DNA from: Glutamicibacter halophytocola
GTDB taxonomy: Bacteria; Actinomycetota; Actinomycetes; Actinomycetales; Micrococcaceae
DNA: 64,000 nt
Assembly (NCBI RefSeq): GCF_001302565.1
Contig: NZ_CP012750.1
Location: 2,666,001 to 2,730,000 of the forward strand
Reading direction: 5' to 3'
Position 1 is the first letter of the stretch. Each line of letters starts with the position of its first letter. Both the position numbers and the translations under genes were made by a program. Under the pieces are notes generated by a model. That model worked only from the letters and a program-made list of their open reading frames with translations, did not search any database and was not told the origin of the DNA. Of the stretch, positions 43,082 to 52,330 are shown in pieces.

Positions 43082-44419
43082 ATGTCTGCAGATTCGCCCG
43101 TTCTCAGCGCCAGCGCCCATCAGCTGTCGGCCCCTAGTCTCACCAGCATCACCTTTGAATATGTCGATGCTCCGCAAACGCTGCTTGGCGACTCATTGCG
43201 TCACCGAAGCCTGGTTTGGACCCGCAATGGGCATGGCCTGGTCGGTTTTGGCACCGCTGCCCGCTTGCATACCCATGGCGAGGAACGCTTCGCACGGGCC
43301 CGCGCATGGTTTGCGCAGATCATCGAGAACGCCCGGATCATCGACCCGCTGAATCGCCCGGGCACCGGCCTGGTCAGCTTCGGCTCCTTCGCGTTCTCCT
43401 TCACCAGCGTTTTCGAATCCCGCATGATCATTCCCCAGCTGGTCATTGGCCGCGATGAGCAGACCGCATGGATCACCCTCACCGGCACCGCCGAGGAACT
43501 CGATGGCGTCACCTACGAACAGGCCTTGGCTCGCGCGTCGGCCTTGATGGCCGATGCCGCCATTCCCGAGGCAGCTGCCGGCAGCATCAAGCTGACCAGC
43601 GGGCAGTTGACCGCCGGCTCCTATGTCGAGGCCGTTAAAAAGGCCCTGCGGCATTTTGACGAGCGAGGCATTTCGAAGCTGGTGCTGGCCCGGGACGTGC
43701 TGGCCCACAGCAGCACGCCGATCGATTTGTCCAAGGTCGTCCTTGCCTTGACCGAGCGCTACGGCAATTGCTGGACCTACAGCGTTGACGGCTTGGTCGG
43801 CGCAACTCCCGAGATGCTGGTGCGGGTCACCGATGGCTTGGCCGAGGCGCGCGTGTTGGCCGGAACCCTGGACCGCGCAGCGGCCGGGGCCGATGATCCG
43901 GGCTTTGCACAGCACCGCCTTTTCGAGGACCCGAAGCAGCGCAATGAGCACCAGCTGGCCATTGACTCGTTGACCCATTCGCTGAATCCTATTTCGCACG
44001 GCATGAGCGCACCGGAAGAGCCATTCATTTTGCAGTTGCCCAATGTGTGGCATTTGGCCAGTGACGTGCGGGCCCAATTGCGCGCGGATACGACCGGCGC
44101 GTTGCCGTCGGCCTTGGATGTTGCCGAAATCTTCCATCCAACTGCGGCGGTGTGCGGAACCCCGACGAAAAAGGCCGGGGTGCTCCTGCGTGAATTGGAA
44201 GGCATGGACCGCGGACCCTACGCCGGTCCCGTGGGCTGGGTTGACAGCCGTGGCGATGGGGAATTCGGCATCGCCTTGCGCGGTGGAATCCTGGAGGACG
44301 AGAAGCTCATGCGCTTGTACGCCGGCTGCGGCATCGTTCCCGGCTCGGTTCCGGAAGATGAGTTGGCCGAGTCGTGGGCAAAAATGCGCCCTATGCGCCA
44401 GGCTCTGGGCGCCGAATAG
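43082..44419 (+). CDS. menF: isochorismate synthase
   Basis: A 445-aa chorismate-utilising enzyme, first step of menaquinone synthesis. ATPEMLVRVTDGLAEARVLA, HPTAAVCGTPTKKAG, YAGPVGWVDSRGDGEFGIA and YAGCGIVPGS are the usual magnesium- and chorismate-binding blocks. A siderophore-type (EntC/DhbC) role is the alternative, but menD, menC and a polyprenyl synthase nearby favour menaquinone. ATG 43082 has no Shine-Dalgarno but a TAGGCT -10-like hexamer 10 bases upstream, suggesting a very short leader. An in-frame GTG at 43022 is less likely. Confidence 0.9.
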   Translation: MSADSPVLSASAHQLSAPSLTSITFEYVDAPQTLLGDSLRHRSLVWTRNGHGLVGFGTAARLHTHGEERFARARAWFAQIIENARIIDPLNRPGTGLVSFGSFAFSFTSVFESRMIIPQLVIGRDEQTAWITLTGTAEELDGVTYEQALARASALMADAAIPEAAAGSIKLTSGQLTAGSYVEAVKKALRHFDERGISKLVLARDVLAHSSTPIDLSKVVLALTERYGNCWTYSVDGLVGATPEMLVRVTDGLAEARVLAGTLDRAAAGADDPGFAQHRLFEDPKQRNEHQLAIDSLTHSLNPISHGMSAPEEPFILQLPNVWHLASDVRAQLRADTTGALPSALDVAEIFHPTAAVCGTPTKKAGVLLRELEGMDRGPYAGPVGWVDSRGDGEFGIALRGGILEDEKLMRLYAGCGIVPGSVPEDELAESWAKMRPMRQALGAE

Positions 44420-44591
44420 CCCACCTGCCAACGTGGCCAGAGTGGATGATCTGCCTGATTTTCCAAAGCATAAGTTCTCCTTACTCTCGATAGCAGTTGT
44501 GTGAAGTGCGTCTCGTGCTGGTGCTGTCGCGGTTATGATTGGGGCATCGCAGTGATCCACTCGCAATGACCCGAAAGTAGGTTTTGATCCT

Positions 44592-45380
44592 ATGCGTAGC
44601 CCCAAGAAAAAATTCGCAGCCGCCGTCGCGCTCAGCTCCGTAGCACTTCTAGCCATGACCGCCTGCGGTTCCGATAGCGGCTCCAGCTCGGAGTCCGAAG
44701 GCGCATCCTTCCCGATCAACGAGGGCAAGCTGACCATTTGCTCGGATATCCCCTACGAGCCATTTGAATTCGTCAAGGACGGCAAAAACGTCGGCTTCGA
44801 CATGGATGTCGCGGCGGAAATCGCCAAGGACGCCAAGCTGGAACTCAATGTCATCGACGCCAGCTTCGACTCCATCGAATCCGGTCTGTTCAGCACCCAG
44901 TGCGACATCGCCATTTCCTCGATCTCCATCACCGACGCTCGCAAGGAGAAGATGGACTTCTCCACCCCTTACATGGATGACGACCTGGTCCTGATCGCCA
45001 AGAACGGCTCGGGCATCACCGACCTGGAAACTGCCAAGGACAAGAAGGTTGGCGTCCAGCAGGCTACCACCGGTGAAAAGTACGGCAAGGAACAGGGCCT
45101 CAAGAACTTGGTCGGCTTCGAAGATGCCGGATTGCAGACCCAGGCACTGCTGGCAAACCAGGTTGAAGCCGTATTGGGCAACCAATCGGTTCTTGGCTAC
45201 GCGGTAAAGGACAAGCCAGATTACAAGGCTGTCGCCAACTTCAAGACCGGCGAACAACTCGGTGTTGCCGTTCCGAAGGACAATGCAGACACCCTGGAAT
45301 TGGTCAATGGAACGCTCAAGCGCTTGACCGATGAAGGAACCATGGAAGAACTGACCGTGAAGTGGTTCGGCGAAAAGTAA
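44592..45380 (+). CDS. polar amino-acid ABC transporter, binding lipoprotein
   Basis: A 262-aa lipoprotein; the signal ends in LLAMTAC with the lipid-modified Cys near residue 25. The mature protein carries LTICSDIPYEPFEF, GFDMDVAAEIAK and QCDIAISSISITDARKEKMD, typical of family 3 solute-binding proteins for glutamine, arginine or similar amino acids. It leads a three-gene import operon. The exact ligand is unknown. Confidence 0.93.
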   Translation: MRSPKKKFAAAVALSSVALLAMTACGSDSGSSSESEGASFPINEGKLTICSDIPYEPFEFVKDGKNVGFDMDVAAEIAKDAKLELNVIDASFDSIESGLFSTQCDIAISSISITDARKEKMDFSTPYMDDDLVLIAKNGSGITDLETAKDKKVGVQQATTGEKYGKEQGLKNLVGFEDAGLQTQALLANQVEAVLGNQSVLGYAVKDKPDYKAVANFKTGEQLGVAVPKDNADTLELVNGTLKRLTDEGTMEELTVKWFGEK

Positions 45381-45492
45381 TTTTCCGCTGAACACGGATT
45401 GATCTACCGGGCGGGGGTTCGCGACGCAATGAATGCCGCTGGGCATAGTTGCCGCCCGAATCCCCGCTACCTTTACGAGAGGTACAAAACCA

Positions 45493-46284
45493 ATGGCAAT
45501 GACTACTAGTCAGCGCGCCCGGATGAGCAAAACCATTCAAATTGTGCTCTTCTTTGTCATCATCATCGCTCTTGCTGCGCTTGTTGACTGGAAAAAAGCA
45601 TCCTACGCTTTCTTCTCCTTCGACAAGCTCGGACCGATGTTCCCCGACATGATTCTGGTCGGCCTGAAGAATACGATCTTCTACACCATCATTTCCTTCG
45701 CTTTCGGCCTAGCCCTGGGTCTAATCTTGGCCCTCATGAAGATGGCGTCCTTCGCGCCGTACCGGTGGTTCGCCACCGCTTTCATTGAGTTCTTCCGCGG
45801 CATCCCAGCCATACTGGTCCTTTTGGCCTTTGGCCTGGGTTTGCCACAGGCATTCGGCACGCAATGGCCACAGTCGGTAAACGTCATGTGCGCTCTGGGT
45901 CTAGTCTCGGCAGCCTACATCGCTGAAACCCTGCGCGCCGGTTTGCAGGCCGTTCCCAAGGGGCAAACGGAAGCTGCTCGTTCCCTGGGCATGCCAGCAT
46001 GGCGGGCCATGGTCACCATTGTCATCCCGCAGGCGTTCAAGATCGTCCTGCCTCCGATGACCAATGAAATCATCTTGCTGACCAAGGACACTTCCTTGGC
46101 CTTTATCCTCGGTGCAACGATTACCCAGTACGAAATGACCAAATTCGGCCGCGACGGCATTACACAGCTGGACGCAGGCATCACCCCGCTGGTCGTGGCT
46201 GGCCTGTTCTACCTGGTGATCACCATTCCGCTGAGCTTGGTAGCCCGCAAATTCGAATCTCGCACGGCGAAGACAAAGCGCTAG
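45493..46284 (+). CDS. polar amino-acid ABC transporter, permease
   Basis: A 263-aa HisM/GlnP-type inner-membrane permease. Five to six helices, with the ATPase-contact loop AYIAETLRAGLQAVPKGQTEAARSLGM and the preceding EFFRGIPAILVL block. ATG 45493 follows GAGAGG; the frame upstream to 45433 is not needed. It lies between the binding-protein and ATPase genes. Confidence 0.93.
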   Translation: MAMTTSQRARMSKTIQIVLFFVIIIALAALVDWKKASYAFFSFDKLGPMFPDMILVGLKNTIFYTIISFAFGLALGLILALMKMASFAPYRWFATAFIEFFRGIPAILVLLAFGLGLPQAFGTQWPQSVNVMCALGLVSAAYIAETLRAGLQAVPKGQTEAARSLGMPAWRAMVTIVIPQAFKIVLPPMTNEIILLTKDTSLAFILGATITQYEMTKFGRDGITQLDAGITPLVVAGLFYLVITIPLSLVARKFESRTAKTKR

Positions 46285-46298
46285 GAAGGTAGTGGAAA

Positions 46299-47081
46299 AT
46301 GTCAACTGAATCTAGTGAACTTTCGGCGCACGCCGCAGGCGTGGAGATCACCGGCCTGCGCAAATCCTACGGCGATAACGAGGTGCTCAAGGGCATCGAT
46401 CTGAACGTCAAGCCCGGCGAGGTAGTTTGCCTCATCGGTCCCTCGGGCTCAGGCAAGTCCACCCTGTTGCGCTGTGTGAATCTGCTGGAAAAGCCCAATG
46501 GGGGAACCATCACGGTCGGCGGCTTTGCGGTCACCGACCCAGAGGTGAATCTGGATAAGATGCGCCAGCAAGTGGGCATGGTCTTCCAGCAGTTCAACCT
46601 CTTCCCGCACCTGACGGTGCTGGAGAACTGCACGGTTTCCCCGATCAAGGTGCTCAAGCGCAAAAAGGCCGACGCGGAGAAAGTCGCGCTGGGACACTTG
46701 GCGCGAGTGGGACTAGGCGATTTCGGAGATCGCTACCCTGATCAGCTTTCCGGCGGCCAGCAGCAGCGTGTGGCCATCGCCCGCGCCCTGTCCATGGAAC
46801 CAACCCTGATGCTCTTCGACGAGCCCACCAGCGCGTTGGATCCTGAAACCGTCGGCGAGGTACTGGCTATCATGAAGAATCTGGCCAATGCCGGCATGAC
46901 CATGCTGGTGGTAACCCACGAGATGGCATTCGCCAAGGAAGTGGCGGACAGGGTGTTCTTCATGGACGGCGGCGTCGTGGTGGAAGAAGGCAAGGCAGCG
47001 GATGTCATTGGCAATCCGCAGCAGCCAAGGACCCAGGACTTCCTGCGCCGAGTCTTGGATCCGACCCACGTCGATATCTAG
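46299..47081 (+). CDS. polar amino-acid ABC transporter, ATP-binding protein
   Basis: A 260-aa GlnQ/HisP-type ATPase: Walker [17 protein letters not shown] loop [13 protein letters not shown], signature [16 protein letters not shown], Walker [16 protein letters not shown] loop [12 protein letters not shown]. It is the last gene of the operon, 14 bases after the permease gene. Confidence 0.95.
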   Translation: MSTESSELSAHAAGVEITGLRKSYGDNEVLKGIDLNVKPGEVVCLIGPSGSGKSTLLRCVNLLEKPNGGTITVGGFAVTDPEVNLDKMRQQVGMVFQQFNLFPHLTVLENCTVSPIKVLKRKKADAEKVALGHLARVGLGDFGDRYPDQLSGGQQQRVAIARALSMEPTLMLFDEPTSALDPETVGEVLAIMKNLANAGMTMLVVTHEMAFAKEVADRVFFMDGGVVVEEGKAADVIGNPQQPRTQDFLRRVLDPTHVDI

Positions 47082-47098
47082 GCAAAGTTAATACGATT

Positions 47099-47142
47099 CA
47101 TCCCTTGCACCGGGTTCCGTCAGGTCCTCGCTGCAAGGGATG
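47099..47142 (+). terminator. terminator of the amino-acid ABC operon
   Basis: CATCCCTTGCA pairs with TGCAAGGGATG, then AGTTGTTTC. The loop is 22 bases. It lies between the ATPase gene and convergent menD. Confidence 0.7.
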
Positions 47143-47168
47143 AGTTGTTTCTGCAGTCAATCAAAGAG

Positions 47169-48872
47169 TTACGATCCAGGCCAGGACAGCTGCCCGATCC
47201 TGTGATTGAGCTCCTGGCTATCTGCCCGCAGGTGATCTCTCGACGCGGGTACCTCGATCAAGCGCAGCCTGGCTCCCCCGGTTTGCTCCAGCAGGTTTTT
47301 CAGCTCAGCTTTTGTCGTGGCGCGTTCATACTGCCACCCATAGGCCTTGGCCAGGCACTGAATATCAAACTGCTGCGGTGTGGCGAATAGTCGCTCCACG
47401 GCGTCGGCATAACGCCCGGAACCATCAACTGCTCCGTGCTCCAATGTGGAGAAGATGGCGCCGCCGGCGTCGTTGTACACCACCACGTCCAGTTGCGGCT
47501 GCGGCTCTCCCGGAGTCCACGACAGCGCGCTGGCGTCATGGGCGAAGGTAATGTCGCCCATCACTGCCACGGTCCGCCGCCCGCTTCCAACGGCCAGTCC
47601 CAGCGCGGTGGAGATTGTTCCGTCGATGCCGGCCAAACCGCGATTGGCGTACACGGTGGCCTGATCAGCGGCACCCGGGCGGGCAGCCAGGTCGAAATCG
47701 CGAACGATATTCGAGGAGCCCAGCAGGAGCACGTGGGGTTGGCCCTCCCAGATCGCTTCGGCAACGTCAAGTCCGTTGATAGCGCCGTCGCGCTTCAAAT
47801 CGCCGCGAAGGCCCTGGGCCCGGGCATCAAGTTCTTGCCAAGCCCCCAGCCAGCCGCTTGGTGCGGTTCCTGCGAATTCCTGAAGCTCATTCCACTGGCT
47901 GATCGGGGTTTCGCGGCGGCGGCCAGGCTCGTACCACGCCACAGGCGCAGGCTGCCAGATGGCGGATTGGATTTTCGGATCGGCCAAGAGCTTTGCAACA
48001 GGGCGGCTGAGGGTTGGGCGGCCGAAGAGCACAACCCGTTCAATGCGTTGCGCGCCGGCAGCGATCAGCGGACGGTAGTGGGTGATGGCATGAGCCGAGA
48101 ACCGGGCATTGGAGGACGGCTCGGCGAACAGCGGCAGGCCCAATCCCTGGGCGAACGCCTGCGCCTGCGCCCCCGCCCCGTGTCCAGCCACCACGACGGT
48201 TCGCCGGAGGGGCAGGCCTGCGGCCAGCGCCGGCGCAGCCGCGGATAGCGCATCGCCGGCAGCAGGCCAGAGGCCAGGCTGGATCCGGGTCCAGTACTGG
48301 TGCCCGATGCTCTCATTTTCTGCCGGAATGAGCGGATCCCGGAATTGCAGATTCAGTTGGACCGGGCCAGCGGGGAACAGCCCGGTGCCCTGTAATGCTT
48401 CCAGCGCTTGTTCAACGCAGGCACCGGCCTGGTGACCGGCAGGCACGTTGATCGCCACGCGCACGTGGTCGCCGAAAAGCGCCTTTTGCTTTGTGCTCTG
48501 GCTGGCCCCGGTCCCATGCAATTCATCCGGGCGGTCTGCCGAAAGAACGAGCAGTGGCGTGGAAGTGTGGTTGGCTTCCATCACCGCCGGAAGCATCTGG
48601 CCGATGGCCGTGCCGCTGGTGGCTGCAAGGGCTACCGGCGTTGCGGTGCTTTGCGCCAGGCCCAGGGCCATAAAAGCCGCCGAACGTTCATCGATTCGCA
48701 CATGGACCCTGAGCAGCCCAGCAAATTCAGCTTCCGCCGCGGCATAGGCCAGTGGCGCACTGCGCGAGCCGGGAGAAATGACCAGGTCCCGGATACCCGC
48801 TTGAATCAGAGTGCCGAGCACCGCACGAGCCGTGGTGATGGCCAATTGCTGATCTGGTTGCTGCAATCCCAC
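47169..48872 (-). CDS. menD: SEPHCHC synthase (menaquinone synthesis)
   Basis: A 567-aa thiamine-diphosphate enzyme that condenses isochorismate with 2-oxoglutarate. DLVISPGSRSAPLAYAAAE opens the first domain; RIDERSAAFMALGLAQ holds the catalytic Glu; VMGDITFAHDASALSW is the ThDP/magnesium motif and LDVVVYNDAGGAIFS follows. Length is normal. It is convergent with the amino-acid ABC operon, and menF and menC lie within 5 kb but in separate units. Confidence 0.95.
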   Translation of the reverse strand: MGLQQPDQQLAITTARAVLGTLIQAGIRDLVISPGSRSAPLAYAAAEAEFAGLLRVHVRIDERSAAFMALGLAQSTATPVALAATSGTAIGQMLPAVMEANHTSTPLLVLSADRPDELHGTGASQSTKQKALFGDHVRVAINVPAGHQAGACVEQALEALQGTGLFPAGPVQLNLQFRDPLIPAENESIGHQYWTRIQPGLWPAAGDALSAAAPALAAGLPLRRTVVVAGHGAGAQAQAFAQGLGLPLFAEPSSNARFSAHAITHYRPLIAAGAQRIERVVLFGRPTLSRPVAKLLADPKIQSAIWQPAPVAWYEPGRRRETPISQWNELQEFAGTAPSGWLGAWQELDARAQGLRGDLKRDGAINGLDVAEAIWEGQPHVLLLGSSNIVRDFDLAARPGAADQATVYANRGLAGIDGTISTALGLAVGSGRRTVAVMGDITFAHDASALSWTPGEPQPQLDVVVYNDAGGAIFSTLEHGAVDGSGRYADAVERLFATPQQFDIQCLAKAYGWQYERATTKAELKNLLEQTGGARLRLIEVPASRDHLRADSQELNHRIGQLSWPGS

Positions 48873-48958
48873 GCGGTGTGGCTCCTTCGATTCCTATGCT
48901 GCGGCAGTTCTCCCAGTCTATGCCTTGGCACCGGTTCACGTGGTACGACGATGCGCAA

Positions 48959-48998
48959 AGGCGCCAGGGCGATCGGTGTTCCGATCGTCCTGGCGCCT
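48959..48998. terminator. terminator after the PhoX-type gene
   Basis: AGGCGCCAGG-GCGATCGG pairs with CCGATCGTCCTGGCGCCT around TGTT, with one G-U pair. It lies between the phoX-like gene end and menD. Confidence 0.78.
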
Positions 48999-49019
48999 CA
49001 GGGCCAAAGAAGCTGCAGG

Positions 49020-51131
49020 CTACTTGTTCTTGCCCTTGCCCTTGCCATGCCCGTTGCCCGGGTGCGAGTCTTCCTTGAAGACCTGCACCACGCTTGGCCG
49101 CGGACCATAGAACTGGCCCGCCGAAGCCGCCGCCGAGTTGGCCAGGTAGTCCGGGAACAACGACGTTGGTGCAGCGTAGGTTCCGCCTTCACCCGGGTGC
49201 TGGACCGCGACAAATACCGAGTCGTCCTTGTCGTGGATCAGCGGGCCGCAGGTCTCCGCGCCGGTTGGCACGGCGAGGAACTGCTCGACTCGGCCACGGT
49301 CCTTGCCGGTCAGGGTGACCTTGTGCAGGGCATCCGAGTAGCCGATGGTGCTTGGAGCGCCGTCAGTGGAGATCCACAGGTTGCCTTTCGAGTCGAAAGC
49401 CAGGTTATCCGGGCAGGAAATTGGCGAGACCTTGTCGGTGGGGTAACCGGAGAAGTAGGTGGAACCGTTGACCTTGGGATCGCCGGCGACCAGCAGGATG
49501 TTCCAGGTGAACTTGGTACTGGTTGCGTCGTTGCCGGCTTCGGACAGTTCAATAATGTGGCCATCGCGGTTGGAGATGCGCGGGTTCGGCTCGGTGGCGC
49601 CTTCCTTGCCAGCCTTGCCGCGGTCCGAGTTGTTGGTCAGGGCCACGTAGAGCTTGCCGGAGATCGGGCTTGGCTCGACGTCTTCCGGGCGGTCCATCTT
49701 GGTTGCGCCCACCTTGTCAGCGGCCAGTCGGGTGTAGACCAGAACCTCTTCCACGCTCATGCCCTCGACCATGGAGGCACCGCCCTTGACCAGTGGCAGC
49801 CAGGTGCCGGCGCCATCGAAGGCGCCGTCGGATGGAACTTGGCCGCTGCCGTCGATTTCGCTTGCTGGCGAGTTGCCGTTGAACTGCGCGACGTACAGGT
49901 CGCCCTCGGAGAGCAGCTTCATGTTCTGCTGGCGGTCGTGCTTGGAATAGGTGCCCTTGGAGACAAACTTGTACAGGTACTCGAAGCGCGAGTCATCACC
50001 CGAGTAGGCCACGGCCTTGCCGTTCTTGGCGATGCGCACATTGGCGCCCTCGTGCTTGAAGCGGCCCAGGCTGGTGTGCTTGACCGGGGTGGACTTGGGA
50101 TCCTGCGGATCGATCTCGATGACCCAGCCGAAGCGGTTTGCCTCGTTTTCGTAGCCTTCGTTGCCCAGGCCAAAGCGCGGATCGGTGTCTTCCCAGCCGC
50201 GCTCGGTGGCGCCGGTGCCGATACCGTAGCGCGCTTCCTCGGCGGTGCCCTTGCCGCTGAAGTACTGGTCAACGTTTTCTTCGCCGGAGAGAATGGTGCC
50301 CCATGGGGTGGTGCCGCCGGAGCAATTGTTCAAGGTGCCCAGGACCTTGGTTCCGGTCGGGTCGGCAACGGTCTTGAGCAGGTCGCTTCCGGCTGCCGGA
50401 CCGTCCACGGTGAATTCAGTCTGCGCGGTAATGCGGCGGTTGCGCTCGCCGCCCTGGACGTAGCTCCACTTCTTGTCCTTCTTCTTGCGCTTGACCTCGA
50501 CGACGCTGAAGCCGTGCGCGTTCATGGCGATGCGGCGGGCTTCATCCTTGTTCGCTTCGAACCAGGCAGCGTCAAACATCATGTCTTCGTTGGTGTATTC
50601 GTGGTTGGCTACCAGCACGCCGGTGCGGCCCGAGTACTTGTCAACGATGATGTCGAGGTAATCGCAGTTGTAGCCGAATTGTTCGGCCTGCTTGCGGGCG
50701 CTCTGCTTGGTGGCGTCGAATTGCGCGGTGTTCTTGAATAGCGGATCACCCCAGCGGATGATGGCATTCCAGTCATATCCTTCAGGAACGCTGACGTTGT
50801 CTACCGATCGGGACACCGGCTCAATGGCGTCGAAGGACAAGTGGCCGCCGGCGTTGTTGCCGTTCTTCAGCGGAACCAAAGGCGCCGCGCTGGCTTCTTG
50901 CGCGCCAAAGAGCTGTGGCCCGACAACCAAGGCCGACGCACCGATTGCGCCAAGGCCCAGCATGCTGCGGCGGGAGAGCGACTTGTCGGCGATGTCTTTG
51001 AAGTAGCTGTTGGTCGAGGTATTGCAATCCGGCTTTACGCAGGCATCTCCACATTTGAAGTGGCAGGTTGCTGCGGACCGTCCGCCGCGGGTATGGCCTA
51101 GCATTGGCAAAAGGGTACGGGTTGGATTCAT
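49020..51131 (-). CDS. PhoX-family (DUF839) secreted phosphatase
   Basis: A 703-aa protein with a Tat-type signal: a long N-terminal leader, then SRRSMLGLGAIGASALVVG. The export leader ends near AQEASA. The mature part has the PhoX beta-propeller blocks GEENVDQYFSG, MDRPEDVEPSPISGKLYVAL with NNSDRG, and CPDNLAFDSKGNLWISTDG, where acidic residues bind calcium and iron. PhoX enzymes release phosphate from organic esters outside the cell; no Pho box was identified. The leader also contains four Cys/His (CHFKCGDACVKPDC), which is unusual for a signal region. Confidence 0.9.
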   Translation of the reverse strand: MNPTRTLLPMLGHTRGGRSAATCHFKCGDACVKPDCNTSTNSYFKDIADKSLSRRSMLGLGAIGASALVVGPQLFGAQEASAAPLVPLKNGNNAGGHLSFDAIEPVSRSVDNVSVPEGYDWNAIIRWGDPLFKNTAQFDATKQSARKQAEQFGYNCDYLDIIVDKYSGRTGVLVANHEYTNEDMMFDAAWFEANKDEARRIAMNAHGFSVVEVKRKKKDKKWSYVQGGERNRRITAQTEFTVDGPAAGSDLLKTVADPTGTKVLGTLNNCSGGTTPWGTILSGEENVDQYFSGKGTAEEARYGIGTGATERGWEDTDPRFGLGNEGYENEANRFGWVIEIDPQDPKSTPVKHTSLGRFKHEGANVRIAKNGKAVAYSGDDSRFEYLYKFVSKGTYSKHDRQQNMKLLSEGDLYVAQFNGNSPASEIDGSGQVPSDGAFDGAGTWLPLVKGGASMVEGMSVEEVLVYTRLAADKVGATKMDRPEDVEPSPISGKLYVALTNNSDRGKAGKEGATEPNPRISNRDGHIIELSEAGNDATSTKFTWNILLVAGDPKVNGSTYFSGYPTDKVSPISCPDNLAFDSKGNLWISTDGAPSTIGYSDALHKVTLTGKDRGRVEQFLAVPTGAETCGPLIHDKDDSVFVAVQHPGEGGTYAAPTSLFPDYLANSAAASAGQFYGPRPSVVQVFKEDSHPGNGHGKGKGKNK

Positions 51132-51254
51132 GATCCATCACTTCCTCGGTTGGGGCTCGCTGTCAGGGGAACGACGCGATATGAGGTTTTCACCCTGAAG
51201 TGTGCAAAATGCAACGCCCAAGTTAACTGCGGGGAAATAGATGGTTGTTGGAAA

Positions 51255-52250
51255 CTAGGCTTTGACTAGTTGTTCGTAGCACTGCTCGACTCTTCGTAAC
51301 CACCAGTCAACCCGCTGCTGCTCGGGGCGCAGCTGCTTCAGTTTTCGGGGATCGGCGTCGATGCGCCGCACCGGAAGATAACCTGCGGTGGCCAGCAGCG
51401 GTTCGGCGCAGACATCATCGGCAAAAAGGGTTCCGGTGGAGAGCCCGCAGGCATAAGGCAGCTCGGGCAGTGCGCTAGCCAACGCAGCGGCCTGGGATAG
51501 GCCCACGGAGGTGTCCAAGGCGCTGGACACTACGACGTCGAGCTCCGCCTGTTGGGCAATGTCCAGGACGGCTCGGATTCCGCCCAGTGGCTGGGCTTTA
51601 ATCACCATGAGGTCTGCGGCACCCAGCCGGGAGACTTCCAGCGGGTCGGTATGCTTGCGCACCGCTTCGTCGGCAGCAATTTTCAGGTCGATGCCTGCCG
51701 TGCGCAATTGTTCTCGCACCTCGGCCAAGCCGGTGATGCCGGGCACCGGCTGTTCAGCGTATTGCAGATCGAATTCGCTCAGGGCCTTGAGCGCATGGAC
51801 CGCCTGGCCGATATCCCAGCCCATATTGGCATCAACCCGCAGCGCCGCCTGCGGATAGAGGCGACGGGCTTCTGCGACCCGGGCCAAGTCCTGCTCGAGC
51901 CCCTGGCCTTGTTCGGCGACCTTGATCTTGATGGTGTGCGGAGCATCGTACTTTTCCAGCACGGCCCCTACCTCGCTCGCCACTACCGCGGGCAAGGTTG
52001 CGTTGACTGGAATGGTGGTGCGCAGCGGTTCGGGAAAAGGCTGGTACGCAGCTTCAATGCCAGCGGACAGCCAGCGCGACGCCTCGGCTGGGGCGTATTC
52101 GACAAAGGCCGAGAATTCGCCCCACCCTTCGGGGCCTTCGATGAGCAGTGCTTCTCGCTGGGTGATTCCCCTGAATTTAACGCGCATCGGGAGGCGGACC
52201 ACGTAGCTATGTGCCAGCAAGTCAGCCAGCGGTGGAAGTTCAAAGCTCAT
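51255..52250 (-). CDS. menC: o-succinylbenzoate synthase
   Basis: A 331-aa enolase-superfamily enzyme that dehydrates SHCHC to o-succinylbenzoate in menaquinone synthesis. TIKIKVAEQG supplies the KxK catalytic Lys; the metal ligands are in LRVDANMGW (Asp), QYAEQPVPG (Glu) and AADEAVRK (Asp); LMVIKAQPLGG carries the second catalytic Lys. It is divergent from the PAP2 gene. Confidence 0.93.
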   Translation of the reverse strand: MSFELPPLADLLAHSYVVRLPMRVKFRGITQREALLIEGPEGWGEFSAFVEYAPAEASRWLSAGIEAAYQPFPEPLRTTIPVNATLPAVVASEVGAVLEKYDAPHTIKIKVAEQGQGLEQDLARVAEARRLYPQAALRVDANMGWDIGQAVHALKALSEFDLQYAEQPVPGITGLAEVREQLRTAGIDLKIAADEAVRKHTDPLEVSRLGAADLMVIKAQPLGGIRAVLDIAQQAELDVVVSSALDTSVGLSQAAALASALPELPYACGLSTGTLFADDVCAEPLLATAGYLPVRRIDADPRKLKQLRPEQQRVDWWLRRVEQCYEQLVKA

Positions 52251-52330
52251 GTTCCAAGCCTAGCGAGCGTGGCCATGGTTACAGTGTCATCGGCTGACGT
52301 TTGACGGAGAAATTGTGCAAGGCTAGAGAT

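Noticed and set aside
43193..44737. 514-codon minus-strand ORF
   Set aside because: Antisense shadow of menF, extending into the binding-protein gene; low-complexity residues typical of reversed high-GC coding sequence.
48408..50741. 777-codon plus-strand ORF
   Set aside because: It lies antisense to the PhoX-type gene and to menD, whose motifs are clear; composition-driven shadow with no recognisable domain.
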